Source of the DNA: Ascarosepion bandense
Lineage: Eukaryota > Mollusca > Cephalopoda > Sepiida > Sepiidae
Reading direction: 5' to 3'
DNA: 64,000 nt
NCBI GenBank assembly: GCA_037127315.1
Contig: JBBBDQ010001028.1
Span: forward strand, 3,546,501 to 3,610,500
The position numbers were made by a program, and so were the translations under genes. The notes below the pieces were generated by a model that saw only the letters and a list, made by a program, of their open reading frames with translations, ran no database searches and was not told the DNA's origin. Below, in pieces: positions 30,116 through 41,912 of the stretch (its first letter is position 1; each line of letters starts with the position of its first letter).

Positions 30116-31740
30116 GTGTCGCCCCAAACAACGCATTTTACTGCCACTGTTTTGCAAAGGGTTACATAGGAAGAATGCTATGAGAAGTGAGAGGTTGCAG
30201 GGGGGGGTCAGGAAGGGAGTAGGAGAAGGAAGAGAATGCTGATGAGAGTGGGGTGGACGAAGAAAAAAGCATGATAGGGAGGATATAAGTTTGTAAGACA
30301 AGAGATGACTATTGACTTTACATTTAAATTCTTGGAGATTGTAACTGTCGAGAAAGCAAGTATGCGGAAGAGAATTCCACAGGCGAGAAGTGCGAGAAAA
30401 GAAGCTGATGGAGTAGAATTTGCGTTTACAATTTATTGGTTTCACAGTAAAAGGGTTGGACCTAGTTGTTAATCTTGTGGCTCGAGGAAATTCATATATA
30501 GGGCGTACTAGTGAGCTAAGTTCATCGAAGCAGAAGACGTGAAAGTATTTATAGAAGAGACACAGGGAAGCCACACTGCGTCGGTGAGAAAGCGACTCTA
30601 TCCTAGCTGCCAAATCGGGATCGATCACATTACAGATTCTCCGTTGGATTCGGTCGAGGACACCTAAGTGGATACCAGGAGTACTCGACCAGATATGGCA
30701 GGAATATGGCAGGAATGCACGGGCGGACGGTAGACTTGTATATGTGCAGGATTGTTTCGGACGGAAAAAAACTTCCTGGCCCTATACGGAGAACCGACTT
30801 TCTCAGCAGCGGATTTAGCTATGGATTCTATATAGTTATGCCACTTGAGGTCTAATGTGAGAGTTAATCCGAGGAGACGCAGTGTTTTACTTTCAGGGAG
30901 AGAAGCCTGATCCATGTTAATGGGCGGAAGGAACGATTGTCTATGGTGGTTATTAGATAGCAGCTTCGTTTTGGAAGCATTATAATTTACGAGCCATTTC
31001 TTACCCCAGTCCACGACGGATTTGAGGTCTTTTTCAAGCTCGGCAGCGAGGTTTGCCTTTTCAGCCTCGGTAGATTGTTGATCGAGACGAGAGTAAACGG
31101 TAGTGTCGTCAGCATATATACCCACTTGGGATCTTATTGCATCAGGGAGATCGTTAATATAGACAAGGAAAAGCGTAGGACCTAGAATAGAGCCTTGAGG
31201 GACACTCGCATTCATGTGATAGTATTGGGAGGCTTGTCCGTTCAATACTACCCTCATTGTACGGTTTAAAAGGAAGGACTGGATTAGGTCAAACAATTGT
31301 TCAGTTATACCATAGCCCTGCAGCTTGCATAGAATGCCAGCATGCCAGACTCTGTCAAACGCTTTGGAAATGTCAAGGGCAACAGTTCGGGCTTCGCCTT
31401 TTTTGTCGGCCTGGTGTGTATACTCAGTGATGGTCGTGAGCATATCAGCAGTAGACCTGGTGAAGCGGAAGCCATACTGTGTCAGAGAAGAGTCTGTGTC
31501 CTGTGAGATGTTGTAACACCTCGGTGTTGATGATGGCTTCAAACACTTTGCCAAAGATCGGTAGGAGGCTGATAATTAGCGGAGTCAGTGGTTTATCCAA
31601 TATTTTTATATATAGGAACCACAGCAGGCAGGAAAGCAGGAAGCAGAAAGGCAGTAGTTATAGAGTTTAGAGAGAACAAAGGAGAGTTCAGGTGCACATT
31701 TCTTTAGGACAATGATGGGTATTCCGTCGCCACCGCTCGC

Positions 31741-31743
<3 letters not shown>
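30110..31743 (-). pseudogene. LINE family A with reverse transcriptase core, 5'-truncated
   Basis: The best LINE copy in the window. Upstream, KASGGDGIPIIVLKKCAPEL-type residues (31740-31690) give the RT entry region. A 296-residue frame (31554-30664) then reads QYGFRFTRSTADMLTTITEY, ARTVALDISKAFDRVWHAGI (catalytic Asp in DISKAFD), SVPQGSILGPTLFLVYINDL, VGIYADDTTVYSRLD (YADD), LVNYNASKTKLL and LRLLGLTLTLDLKWHNYIES. A frameshift near 30670 passes to a 190-residue frame: RRSVASLCLFYKYFHVF, TSRLWNSLPHTCFLDSYNLQ. The catalytic motifs are intact, but the copy lacks the AP endonuclease and is frameshifted. Another shift lies near 31555-31600. The 3' UTR ends in the family A terminus and a (TA)n tract. 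A second (TA)n tract sits at the 5' truncation point. Confidence 0.92.

Positions 31744-31784
<41 letters not shown>
31744..31784. repeat. (TA)n microsatellite between two LINE copies
   Basis: About 20 TA units separate the truncated 5' end of one LINE from the 3' end of the next. Confidence 0.95.
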
Positions 31785-31786
<2 letters not shown>

Positions 31787-32660
31787 CATTTCACCCTAAA
31801 AATGCGAGAATACCACTAGTACACAGGGGGTTACAGGGAATGGGAGTGAAAAAAGGTGTCTGTAGAAAGAATTTAGGAAAAGACAAAGATTAACGGGATT
31901 CCAGAAGAGAGAAGATGGCGATTGAAGTTGCATTGAAATTTTTGAAGATTGCAGCTATGTGGGAAGCCAGTAAACGGAATGAGTTTCACAGACGGGAAGT
32001 ATGAGAAACTACCATTGGAGTAGAAGTGTCGGTTGCGTTTAGCTATTTCAAGAGCAAAGCATAAATTCATGCAGTATGGCATCAGGGAAGGAAGCTCGTA
32101 TGAGGAGTTGTTATGAAAATATTTCTAGAAAAGACAAAGAAAAGTCACGATACGTCAGTGAGAATGTGACTAAAGCACAGATGCTTGGTCAGAATCGATT
32201 ACATTGAATCTCTTTGAATTTTGTCAAGAATTCCGTCATATATAGGAGTACCAGATCAGGTAAGGGACCAGTATTCTATACACGGGCCAATGTTAGATTT
32301 GTAAATGTGCAAGATCAATTCTGACGAGAATAAACGTCTGAAACAATGCAGTATGGTACAACTTGCCTTGCAGATGCAGCTGTTGATTGAGCCCCTTCAC
32401 TTCAAATCAGTCAAAAACGTGAGGGCAAGATGGGGCAGCATTTTGCACGCCTGGAGTTTTGCGTCAGCCATGTTGATGGCTTAAATGATTTTCTGTGGTT
32501 CCTTATAACTGATCTCATCTCTTACTTGCCTCTAACGGTTCAACCAACATAAAAGTGGCTTGTAACATCTAATACATCAAAAACACAGCTAATAACGTTT
32601 CATCATCACCGTGTAGATGCTGAGATCTCTCCAATCGCGATAAACAGTTGCACTCTCTAG
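31785..32660 (-). pseudogene. LINE family A, C-terminal fragment, second stacked copy
   Basis: Minus-strand frames give NIGPCIEYWSLTWSGTP, LDKIQRD, SHILTDVS, RNIFITTPHTSFLP, then SRL-NSF and FKNFNATSIAIFSL, the same order as 17790-18450 but with many stops. The 3' end next to the (TA)n tract reads TTTCACCCTA on the plus strand, the complement of the family A terminus. The 5' part (32380-32560) aligns with 63350-63520 (GCCATGTTGATGGC, AAGTGGCTTGTAAC). Nonfunctional. Confidence 0.8.
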
Positions 32661-32809
32661 TTACACTCTGCTCTGAACTTCTATTAGGCTTCCAGTTTTC
32701 TCTAGATTTCAAATTATATTTATATATACGATACACTGCTAAAGATGCTGAAAGAACTGTCAGCTAATTCTATCGCTTCAGGATGTGCTAAACACATTCT
32801 GTCATGCTT

Positions 32810-33190
32810 TATCTTTGCAATAAGATTAGATCGTAAAATCGAGTATTGTGACCATATCTAGACTAGAACTGCTCAATCCTCACTATCCTGCTTTGAGAAA
32901 TGTCAGTGATGGAATGTCGAAAGCCTATCGATAGCCTATCCCTATTTGATCAGAAGAGCTCCATTCTTTAGTTCCACTATCTCACAACTTTACTGATAGG
33001 GTATATCAAGCTACTTTGATGGAATCGAAGCAGTTTCATTTCCTCTGTGTATAAGGAGAAATATCGAATTATGTTTTTCTCAAGAAATACTAATTTATGG
33101 AATACACTTCCATGCAGATGCTTCCCTTAAACTCTATTGGTCAAGGGTCAATCCTTATTTATTATCTTCACTATCTACCGCCATCTTTTT
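32810..33190 (+). pseudogene. LINE family E, C-terminal fragment
   Basis: Readable residues include AIRLDRKIEYCDHI, TAQSSLSCFEKCQ and, in another frame, LWNTLPCRCFP, corresponding to IEYxSHIWAGAAQSSLSCLD and LWNxLPRGCFP of the family seen at 21764-22160. Many stops and shifts. It faces the minus-strand LINE A copy just to its left. Confidence 0.65.
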
Positions 33191-33258
33191 CATTCATATC
33201 ACATACCACATATATTAAAAACGTCTTAACAGTTACCGTCTATTTTAGGTAGATTATG

Positions 33259-33352
33259 GGCATTGTATAGAGGGAACATTAATATATAAAATAAAGTTAT
33301 TTTATTCACTGTCAAATTCTCACAGTCCCCTCTTTATACAATATACACTGGC
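33259..33352. repeat. Short inverted repeat
   Basis: CATTGTATAGAGGGA and TCCCCTCTTTATACAAT face each other about 60 bp apart. No coding content; it directly precedes a Helitron-like terminus. Confidence 0.65.
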
Positions 33353-33353
33353 A

Positions 33354-33385
33354 ATTATACCCGACGTTGCCTTTGAGTTAGTTCT
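33354..33385 (-). mobile_element. Probable Helitron 3' terminus, minus strand
   Basis: On the minus strand GGCAACGTCGGGTATAATTG followed by CCAGT parallels GCAACGCCGGGATATACTGC followed by TAGT at the end of Helitron B. The terminal CTAG has become CCAG. The rest of this element to the right (33386 onward) does not match the other two copies visibly. Confidence 0.45.
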
Positions 33386-33389
33386 GTTT

Positions 33390-34076
33390 CTCTCGTTTCT
33401 TTGAAATATTTTGGTATGTATGCTATAAAATAATATGTTATGAAATATTAATTCATATTTTTAATTTTCAATAAATCAAAATTTCTTATTTCTTCATATA
33501 TATTGTTTACTTACCGTTACTCTCCTATCTGTGATCTAAAAGCTTACGATGTTAAAATTTTCGCCTTAAAAATGAATAATTTGAATAATTAATCAATTTA
33601 ATTATGAAATTAATCACAAAGATATCAGATTTTGTTTATTAATCCCCATTAAGAAATGTGTTGTACAAGATATAAAACACATGATTTAAAGGATAAAGCC
33701 ACTGTTACTTGGTTAAACAAATTCTGAGTTTTATAAATAATATTTGAGAAAGACAGAAGTGTAAATGCACATTTTTATGTGGCTTATGAGTGAATAAATC
33801 AATGATAAGAATGAGAAAAAAATTAAAAAAAAAACATTTTACTGCTTAGGCAGCTGAGGGATCGTAGAATTTGAATAATGAAAATATTTCATTATCATTT
33901 AGTTTCCACCGTGTCTCTTGCATCTACTGAAGTTTATGGAAACTACTGTTAGATCACTTCTTACTAGTGATAGCGGCAAACGTTTCTACTAAATTCTGTT
34001 CGAGTGTTCTGTGGAAATTTACATTGTTACATATATGAGCACAAAGGCAAACGCATTCATATACATATATATGTGC

Positions 34077-34078
<2 letters not shown>
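33390..34078. other. No recognisable feature
   Basis: AT-rich; may be the body of the Helitron ending at 33354, but I cannot show it. Confidence 0.4.

Positions 34079-34167
<89 letters not shown>
34079..34167. repeat. Compound (CT)n(GT)n microsatellite
   Basis: About 27 CT units followed directly by about 17 GT units. Confidence 0.95.
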
Positions 34168-34169
<2 letters not shown>

Positions 34170-35085
34170 ACTTTTCGGTAAAACTGCCCGAATGACGAGA
34201 GAGACGAACCATTAAATTCAATATACTGTCCCCATAGCGCTCAATTACATCCACGTTTCCCGCCAATCTGCTGTAATGGTATGAACTAATTTGTCCATAT
34301 TCCTGCAAAAGGGATTTCAGTACGGCGTTCGAATATGTTGAGCCCAGCGGCCATATTTAATTATTGCTCCTATCTTCTTTCTTTTGCTCGATTCAACCTG
34401 GCGCTTAGATGCTCATCACCGATGTCGGAAAGGATAAAAGAAACTAATTATCTATTCCAACTTTGGTGTGTTCATGTCAATTATGTCCTGTCGGTTTACC
34501 ATTGTTATTTTCCATCACTGCTGGTTTTCTTTCAGCAAGTTAAGCAACATTTTAAATGATCATTGGTGATAGGTAACTGTACGAAATTGATAAAAAGGGC
34601 ATTATATTATATTTTCATATCATGCGTTTGATAATCTATATGCGTACGGCTCATCTAGATGCTTATAAACAGGCATAAAATCTAAGTGTTTATATCAAGT
34701 AAGTTGTGAAGGCCAAACAGGTACACCAAATGCGCTGCTTGTTATCAGACAGAAAAATTAAATCTTTCAGTATCAACTTTCAGCGCTGAAAATTCAACGA
34801 TTGAAGTTTTGATTTTGATTTTGCTGTTATATTTTCTCTCTCGATGTGAAAGTTCGCCCAGAAGTGTATTTACATTTGTGTTGCAAAATTTGAAAGAAAA
34901 TAGGTGAACAACGCAGAGCCGGCAAGATTTGAAAAAAAATGTTGTTTCAGAATGTCAGTAAGTGGGAAAAGCTGGGTTTTGGTTTGATGAACACAAAAGT
35001 CGAGGTCAAAACTTTTAGCACTTGAAATATAACAAAATGCACCGGAACTACCGCGTGTCAAATGAGGCTGAGTGAGATCAGACAG
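34170..35085. other. No recognisable gene
   Basis: Noncoding as far as I can see. Short frames on either strand (34335-34559, 34870-35061) have no recognised motif. Confidence 0.45.
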
Positions 35086-35089
35086 CAGT

Positions 35090-35275
35090 AGTAAGTCAGT
35101 TGAACTCAGTTCAGATCACAAAGAGCGACAGAATAGAGTAGAAGACGGGCGCAGCCCGTTAGCTGTCCGCGAGTGCGCTGACTTTCTCACCAACCTTTCT
35201 ACTCCACAACGTCACCGAAGAAGCGAATAAAAATATGCTGCTTATTTTTATTTATATATACGTGTTGCTGTCCGT
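35090..35275 (+). repeat. Possible solo LTR fragment
   Basis: A GC-richer block with GACGGGCGCAGCCCGTTAGC, then CACAACGTCACCGAAGAAGC and AATAAAAATATGCTGCTTAT, a T-rich stretch and CGTGTTGCTGTCCGTC. The layout (GC-rich island, AATAAAAATAT, T-rich, TGTTG) parallels the LTR at 57933-58347, but the sequences are not obviously homologous. Weak evidence. Confidence 0.3.
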
Positions 35276-35548
35276 CATTTCAGCAGTCAAGAAGATCCTC
35301 ATTTTGATTCGAGTTTTATTTTCGTCAAATTGATATACACGAAGAGTATACATTATTTTGCTCAAAATCAAACCATTTGCAGCCATTAAAATGTCTTCGC
35401 ATAATAAAATAGAGAAAGAGAGTGACTGACAAACAGACATATATTAATCAAATGAGATATTAAGTACAAATTATATTTCAGTAATTTAAAAAAAATGAAA
35501 AATGCTTAATAGAAAAGAGAGAGCAAATGATATAATAGTTATCAACAA

Positions 35549-35549
<1 letters not shown>

Positions 35550-35602
<53 letters not shown>
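35550..35602. repeat. (GATA)n microsatellite with a shared 5' flank
   Basis: About 13 GATA units preceded by ATATAATAGTTATCAACAAA, identical to the flank of the array at 42476. Confidence 0.95.
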
Positions 35603-35699
35603 GTCGAGTCATTAATCTATTAAATTCAGCAAGTAACTGGGAATTAAACAATTACAAACGCTGTAAACTAAGTTACTTTGTACATGGCCTGGACTGTTT

Positions 35700-38065
35700 T
35701 GTGATCCCTGTTCAGGTTGCTCCTGCGTTTTCACGCAACGAAAATGTCCGAATCAGGCTCTGAATGTTTTCAAATGCACTTAGCATGTTATTATTCCCAG
35801 CGTAGTACTAACTGTAATTTGTCAAACGTCTATCAAAATGATTCTTGTTGTGGGTAACGAGATCTACATTGAAGCAACATACCCTGCCGCATACAGCACA
35901 TAGAAATTGATGGAATGGCGGATCAAAGATTCCCTCTTTCCTAACATCACGTATGACATTTAACTAACTCATTGCATGTTTTTTGGAATAGGTTAGCGCT
36001 TTAAATACATGCATACATGTATACTTTCCTTTGAGTTTTAAACAGACGGATCGAGACAGTTCCTTTTTTGGGGGAAAAATCAAACTGAGTTATGCTTATC
36101 TAACCTCTTTCTTTATGCAATATTCAAAATTCTATCCCCACTCCTTAATAATACGAAAGCAAAACATTTCATTGCTGAAATTTATTAAAAACATATTACA
36201 TATATGGGTGACTACTTGATAATACAAGGCGTTGTAGGATTGGAGAGTAATGAATGATGGTACAGAATTAAAAATGGAGTGTCTAATTTGAATCCCAGTC
36301 AGGTTCATTATATTCACTTGCAAACAAATATTATTGGAGAAAGTATGAATTCATTTCTTACCCCACTACTATAGGTTAATTTACATGGCTTGTAGCAATA
36401 AATCATTGTCATCTCCAAAATTATTCATAGTTTCAAAATATTATATGCCTTTAAATAACTTGCAAAACGTTGATAAGCTGTAAAATCTTAAATCATTCAA
36501 TCGATCGAAGGACAGCTCAACATAATCCCTCTCGAGATAAAATATCTACTTAGACTGAATGACAAACATCTGATTCAACTGTTTTCACTAGGAATTTTCA
36601 TTATTTTCCTCTACGTCTATTTATTTGTGAATGTCTTCTGAGGGTTAATTCTCCAAGTCTTCTCTCCTCATAGTGTGTCAAACAAAAATCAGTCTCCACT
36701 TCTGATTATTAGTAACAGCTTCATTATAACACAAATTAATTTTTCTTACATACAATACCCGCATCTATATTCCTTCAACTATTACTTTATTTTTTATTTC
36801 TGACGTAACAGTCAGTCTTTGAAGATTATACAGGAGAGTTCACTTCGCACAGTAATCTTTCTTCTTCGTGTCTCATGTTAGTTTTCGATCTCTTATTGCC
36901 TTACTCTATTTCTGAATAATCTCTTTTGTTATTCTGATGCATCTTCCGATCTCGATGTCAAACTCTCTGTGTTTTATTAGCATGGCTTATTAGTTTAACG
37001 TCCTCACCAGTTTAACTAGCCAGTGAACTAGAAATAGTAGAAAAAAAGCCTCGTTATTTCAGCCAACAGCAATCGGAACAATTCTCCGTTCATAAATATT
37101 TAATCATAATTATTAATAAGTTTTGAATAAACAAAATATGATGCCGTGCTGCATTAATAAAAATCCAAAGTGAAACTAACTCATTATTAGAAGGTCGCTT
37201 ACTTCAGTTGGAAACAATTAAATATAACTTGTTCTTTGCGAAGTTAATGATTATAGGTACCGCCAGTTTTTTCACTAAAAAACAGCATAGCACGCTGATA
37301 AAAGGCCCCCCAACTTAATAAAAAAGTTTTATAGTAACAATCTTTATGTTATTATTGTGAGAAACAAAAAACAAAGTATTTTTTGTTATTTTTAATATTT
37401 TGAATTCTATTAAACACATTCGAAATTTTGGTTCAAAAGCTCGTTTCTTTTTGTGTCAGGATCAGAGTTTAATAATGGAATTATAATATAGCGCTTTGTT
37501 TAATTTTAAATTCTCGTAAAAATTCAATAATAGTTTAATTTCAATTAAACTTTCAGGACTAATTTACGAATAAATTAATTTATTTATGAAATTATTATTT
37601 TTATAAAATCTTAGTAAAACGTATGCTTTAGATCTGTTGCTCACCGCCAACATAATTTCAGAACATTTCTATAAATAATGAATATACATTAAAGTCATTA
37701 CTGCCTGAAAAAAATGCGCTAAATAAAGAATTTTACAAAAACTGTTTTCATTTTTTCTTTTTTAAATTATTATAATTCATATTTTCAAAAATTATTTTAG
37801 GATTTTTTTAATTTTTCAAAGCATTGTCTGCATTAGGTTATTAAGTGAAGACTATATTTACTAAGCGAAAATTGAAAAGATTTTAAAAAACTCTCACGCC
37901 CTAAGAGTTTTAAAATAATTTTTAATTTCTTCATATGTATAAAACCTTCCCATTTTGAAAGTATGGCTGACCATACACGATATTATCAGAAAATAAGTTC
38001 AATGGCTATTGTGAATTTTAATCAACATTTTTAAATTTAAATTACGGAGAATATTTGCGACATCT
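35700..38065. other. No recognisable gene
   Basis: About 2.4 kb of AT-rich noncoding sequence. No transposon terminus or coding motif identified. Confidence 0.5.
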
Positions 38066-38068
38066 TTA

Positions 38069-38334
38069 AGACTAGTGAGTACAGGGTAGAAGGTTATTCC
38101 GCAGTAGATTGCTATTAATTTCTGTGGTAGGCTGGTTGCCAGCCAAGGCTATAGAACCAAGTTAATCCTGTTATTCATCCCCTAACTGGAGGGAAGAGAC
38201 GGATTATATACCTTTTCCATGAGTATTTGTATGTAATTAAATGCAAGGAATTCAACTGGAATTCGAACTTGCTCCCCCGCCCCGATTTCCCGCTCCGAAC
38301 CAATATCCACTGCACCACAACGCATATAAGTCTC
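38069..38334 (-). mobile_element. SINE family 1, near-complete copy
   Basis: Matches 54923-55150 in reverse orientation: GCGTTGTGGTGCAGTGGATA (A-box region), GTTCGAATTCCAGTTGAATT (B-box region), CCAGTTAGGGGATGAATAAC and CTATAGCCTTGGCTGGCAAC, all on the minus strand. The extreme 3' end (ACATGATCGC ... GGCACTTAA) is missing or unrecognisable. Confidence 0.85.
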
Positions 38335-38739
38335 TGTAGACAGCAATAAACATGTAAATAGCTTATCAGTGCTTGACAAGTGTTTGTTGGGTGTTGAAAA
38401 ATATGTAAATTACTACTATTGTTCGTTTGAAAATCCGTTATTTTACTTTTTTTAATTTAAAGTAAATAATACTTGTTTCAAATCAGATTAATTATATTTT
38501 AAATCAACTAATATTGACCAAATAGATTCAAATATATTTTCTGTTTGAAAAATACAATACAGCGTATTTTGCGTACTGGAAATAGTAAACTTAATCCTTC
38601 AACTTTCAATTAAAGGTAAAACATTTTAGATTGAGACACGTTTCCTACTTTGTTTTTTATCATCTTGTCGGATTCTGATTTATATATCCAACTCATATAT
38701 ATGTATATATAATGGCGTCCGTCGGATCTGACAGATCTT

Positions 38740-39060
38740 GAATTTGCAGGAAAGTAAATATCTCAGGTGGAGTATCTGTTATGGCTATACCGGCCCACAT
38801 GATTGTGACATTCTTGATTGCAACGAGTGCAAGTCACTAACTCCAATGTCGCTTTTTTTTTTTCATCGAGTACACCTCTCCCCAGCGGCGAGCCTTCGTT
38901 TCTCCTCACCTCACTCCAGCCTTTGTGCGATCGTTGGCGACGTCACCCCACATGTAATTGCCTATGTCCACCGTCTTCATGTCACTTTGGCAGCAAAGAT
39001 TAGGTTACCCTCCTGCATTTTTTTCGGTGACCAGTTTCCCGTACAGTAGGTTCTTTGAAT
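38740..39060 (-). pseudogene. LINE C-terminal zinc-finger fragment (family F), tentative
   Basis: On the minus strand one frame gives RRNEGSPLGRGVLDE, then LELVTCTRCNQECHNHVGRY and SHNRYS. The C-x2-C-x(8-12)-H...H arrangement resembles the short zinc finger at the C-terminus of several LINE ORF2 proteins (C-x-x-C-x-R-x-C-x-S-R-I-G-L-x-S-H). No other LINE motif is intact. Alternative: chance frame. Confidence 0.4.
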
Positions 39061-39760
39061 TCCACTCATCCTGCATACAGTTTTCATGTTCAAGACAGCG
39101 CTGTTGGAGAAGAACGTAAGTAGCTGGTTAACTGGGTGGGGAGGAGAACTATGCATATTTATTTATTTATTTATTTACACCAATACCAAATTCACATTAG
39201 TCTGATGAAGTCTTTTTTCACATACAATGTTTTCTTTTTTTGTAATTCAATTACCCAATATTATTCTGAAAAATATTAATGTATCCAAATCTTCCATTTC
39301 TCTCTCTCTCTCTTTCTAAATAAATAAATATATATTTTGCAAGGTTTTATCCAGTTTTTCTTGTGTCATTATAATTTTTCTTTTTTAAATGCTAAGCGTT
39401 TAAAGAAATTGTCCATAATAATAATTAATCCAATTCCATGAGGGAATATTTTCATAGTAACGAGAATTGTTATATTTTTATCTTGTTTAATACATTGTTT
39501 GTGATATTTGTATTGTGTGAGGTTAATAGTAATTATTACTGGAGTTATGTTTAATCTCCAAACACACGGAAGACATCTTGGATTTGATAAAAAAATTTGC
39601 TATTTTGGGTGAATCTGTTTTGGGTTTTTTTTTGTTTTCTTTAGTGGGGGGGGTCTTTTCAGAAGTGTTTGTAACAAAAAAATAAAATATGAATGAACTT
39701 TGAAAATTTGCCCTCTTCCTAGAAAATTACTTAAATTAAAGTACTCAGAACAAGAAACAT
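39061..39760. other. No recognisable feature
   Basis: AT-rich, with short (ATTT) and (CT) runs near 39158 and 39300. Confidence 0.45.
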
Positions 39761-39762
39761 AC

Positions 39763-39811
<49 letters not shown>

Positions 39812-39838
39812 CATACATACATACATACATACATACAT
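39763..39838. repeat. Compound (GATA)n(CATA)n microsatellite
   Basis: About 12 GATA units followed by about 7 CATA units. Confidence 0.95.
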
Positions 39839-39839
39839 G

Positions 39840-40490
39840 CTGGCCGCTCGTATCTGGGTATTACGCTCTACTAAGGCGGCTAGCCTTTTCCTTTTGCAAA
39901 TGCCTGCTCAGGCACATTTGCGTTTGTTCAGCACCAAAAGAATCCACGGTGGCAAACCTTAGTTACAGTGTCTGTGAGAAAACGTATTATCTGACGTGAT
40001 CAACAATTTGAACAAGACCACTTCACACTTCATCAGAATAACATGTGAGTTTGTTCTAACACTGATCATCGATTACTTACAGATGATTCCGTCTACCCAA
40101 ATTCACTCACGAAGTTTAAGACTCACCGTAGTAGGATTTTCAGACACTTTCCAAAGATGCCGCATGCTGGGCTCGACTCCTTCAGACCGATTACGTCAAG
40201 AAGTCACCATTTTACCAAATCTTGTCATCATCTGTGAGAAAATTGCCCCTCAGCATTCACTGCCATAATGGTGGTTAGATATTACATAAAAGTACAGTAA
40301 AAAAAGATTTCAAGATTATCAGAATTCAATAAGGAAACTAGATGATGACACTGACTGTGCTTATATTACTTATTCATAAAGAGAGCATATCTATTTATTG
40401 ATATCAAAATCACAAAAAGATATTCAACTATTTCGACAAAATGTTGAAGATAGATAAGCAGATACAAATAAAGAAATTGAGATACTTTCA
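39840..40490. other. No recognisable gene
   Basis: An open frame at 39996-40268 has no motif I recognise; no feature supported. Confidence 0.45.
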
Positions 40491-40496
40491 AAAGTA

Positions 40497-40507
40497 TATG
40501 TATATAT

Positions 40508-40540
<33 letters not shown>

Positions 40541-40545
40541 CGTGT
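40497..40545. repeat. (AT)n(GT)n microsatellite
   Basis: Short AT run followed by interrupted GT units. Confidence 0.9.
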
Positions 40546-41085
40546 ACACCTTTGTACATGAAACTGAAACAAAACTACTGTATTTCTAGAATTTTTTACA
40601 CTTTCTCTGATCATGTATATATCGTCTCTTGCTGTTTTCTCATTGAGCTGCATTTTCCTTTACGTTTTGAACGGATGGATCCAGTTTGTTTTTTTGGCTT
40701 GTTAAAATGATTGATGATTGAAAGGCTAACCCCAACAATATCCATGATGTCTCTGTAAAGCTTGTCAGTGTGTTTGTACAGCGTTACAATTTTTGTATGT
40801 CTTCTTGGAATAAGGTCCATCGCAAACAATGGCCATAGGACAACTGATCGACAATAGTGACTGGGCGTGATAATAATCTGATGCAATCACGGATGACGCA
40901 ATTTTTTCAAGACCAAACAAATTTGCTCATTCACCTTAAAAAAAGATTCATATTACTTCACACCACTGCAAATGATTGAATCTGAAGAAAAAAATAGAAA
41001 TTGAATCCACCCTGTCACTCCAGTAGATCTAAAACTGACCATATAATAAAAGAAAGGAAATTAAAGCAGTTGTTTCAATTTGAAC

Positions 41086-41088
<3 letters not shown>
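40546..41088. other. No recognisable feature
   Basis: No gene or repeat supported. Confidence 0.45.

Positions 41089-41090
<2 letters not shown>

Positions 41091-41123
<33 letters not shown>
41091..41123. repeat. (TA)n microsatellite
   Basis: About 16 TA units. Confidence 0.95.
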
Positions 41124-41126
<3 letters not shown>

Positions 41127-41499
41127 GACGTGTGAGCAAGTCAGACACTCTTCGTTAACATTCTTTGTTTTCTGCTGATGCGATGCCTTTTTTTGTGTGT
41201 CTTTTCCTACCATGGAATGTGTTTGAAAACCAATGATGAAGCAGAAGCAAAACAAAAAGTATTATGTAAAAGAGCTATTAGATTACGGAGATCATGGCGT
41301 TATCATGAGATTGTGATGAGGAGAACGGATAAGTCGTTGCAAAAGAGGACAATATCAGTTTGCCTTAGCAGGGAGAGATGCAGAGCGGCATAGACAAGCT
41401 GACAGGCCATTAGTCGGTGAGAAATATGAACACACTGAAAGATCTATAAATTTAGTTAAATCAGTGTGAAATAATGAGACTTCGATTTAGTTTAATGTC

Positions 41500-41880
41500 G
41501 ATAGTCTCTGGTTGTGCATCGCTTATAATTTATCGCAACTTTTCGACCTATGGATCACAGTATTTAATGACTTTTATGACTGCCATTGTATGCTGTAAAA
41601 ATTTGATAAAAGCAAAAATTTACTGGTACTAAAGAGGAAGGAGAGAAGTAATGCAACGCAGACAATGACAGTTAATTGTACTATGTCTTCAATATTACAC
41701 AAGAGATGTGTCATATTAATGAACAGAAAGGATGTCAAACCCCAGAATGACAATGCAATGGCTCACTCAACAAATCAAGTCTTAATTAAATTATTAAACT
41801 GGGAAAATGTACATCGTCCTCTACACGCTCTTCTACTATGTACCGTACCACATCAAGAAGTAGGCGATCACTGATCTTCA
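41500..41880 (+). pseudogene. Mariner-type transposase fragment, decayed
   Basis: The frame at 41665-41874 reads HKRCVILMNRKDVKPQNDNA, then AHSTNQVLIKLLNWENVHRP. In mariner transposases this region is L.NRKGV.F.QDNARPH......KL..LGWE...HP.YSPD, with the second catalytic Asp in QDNA; here NDNA retains it. The following YSPDxAPSD block is decayed (LHALLLCTVPHQE). The first catalytic Asp (TGDEKW) cannot be read upstream. The preceding 41200-41480 sequence has no clear match. Confidence 0.6.
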
Positions 41881-41912
41881 GCTCCTATTCCTTAGCATTA
41901 TTAGTACTATTT

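Noticed and set aside
30664..31554. Intact, active LINE reverse transcriptase
   Set aside because: Catalytic motifs are present, but the copy is 5'-truncated, lacks the endonuclease and is frameshifted before the C-terminal domain.
41178..41393. 71-codon plus-strand frame upstream of the mariner fragment
   Set aside because: Could not be aligned to the N-terminal half of mariner transposases; left unassigned.
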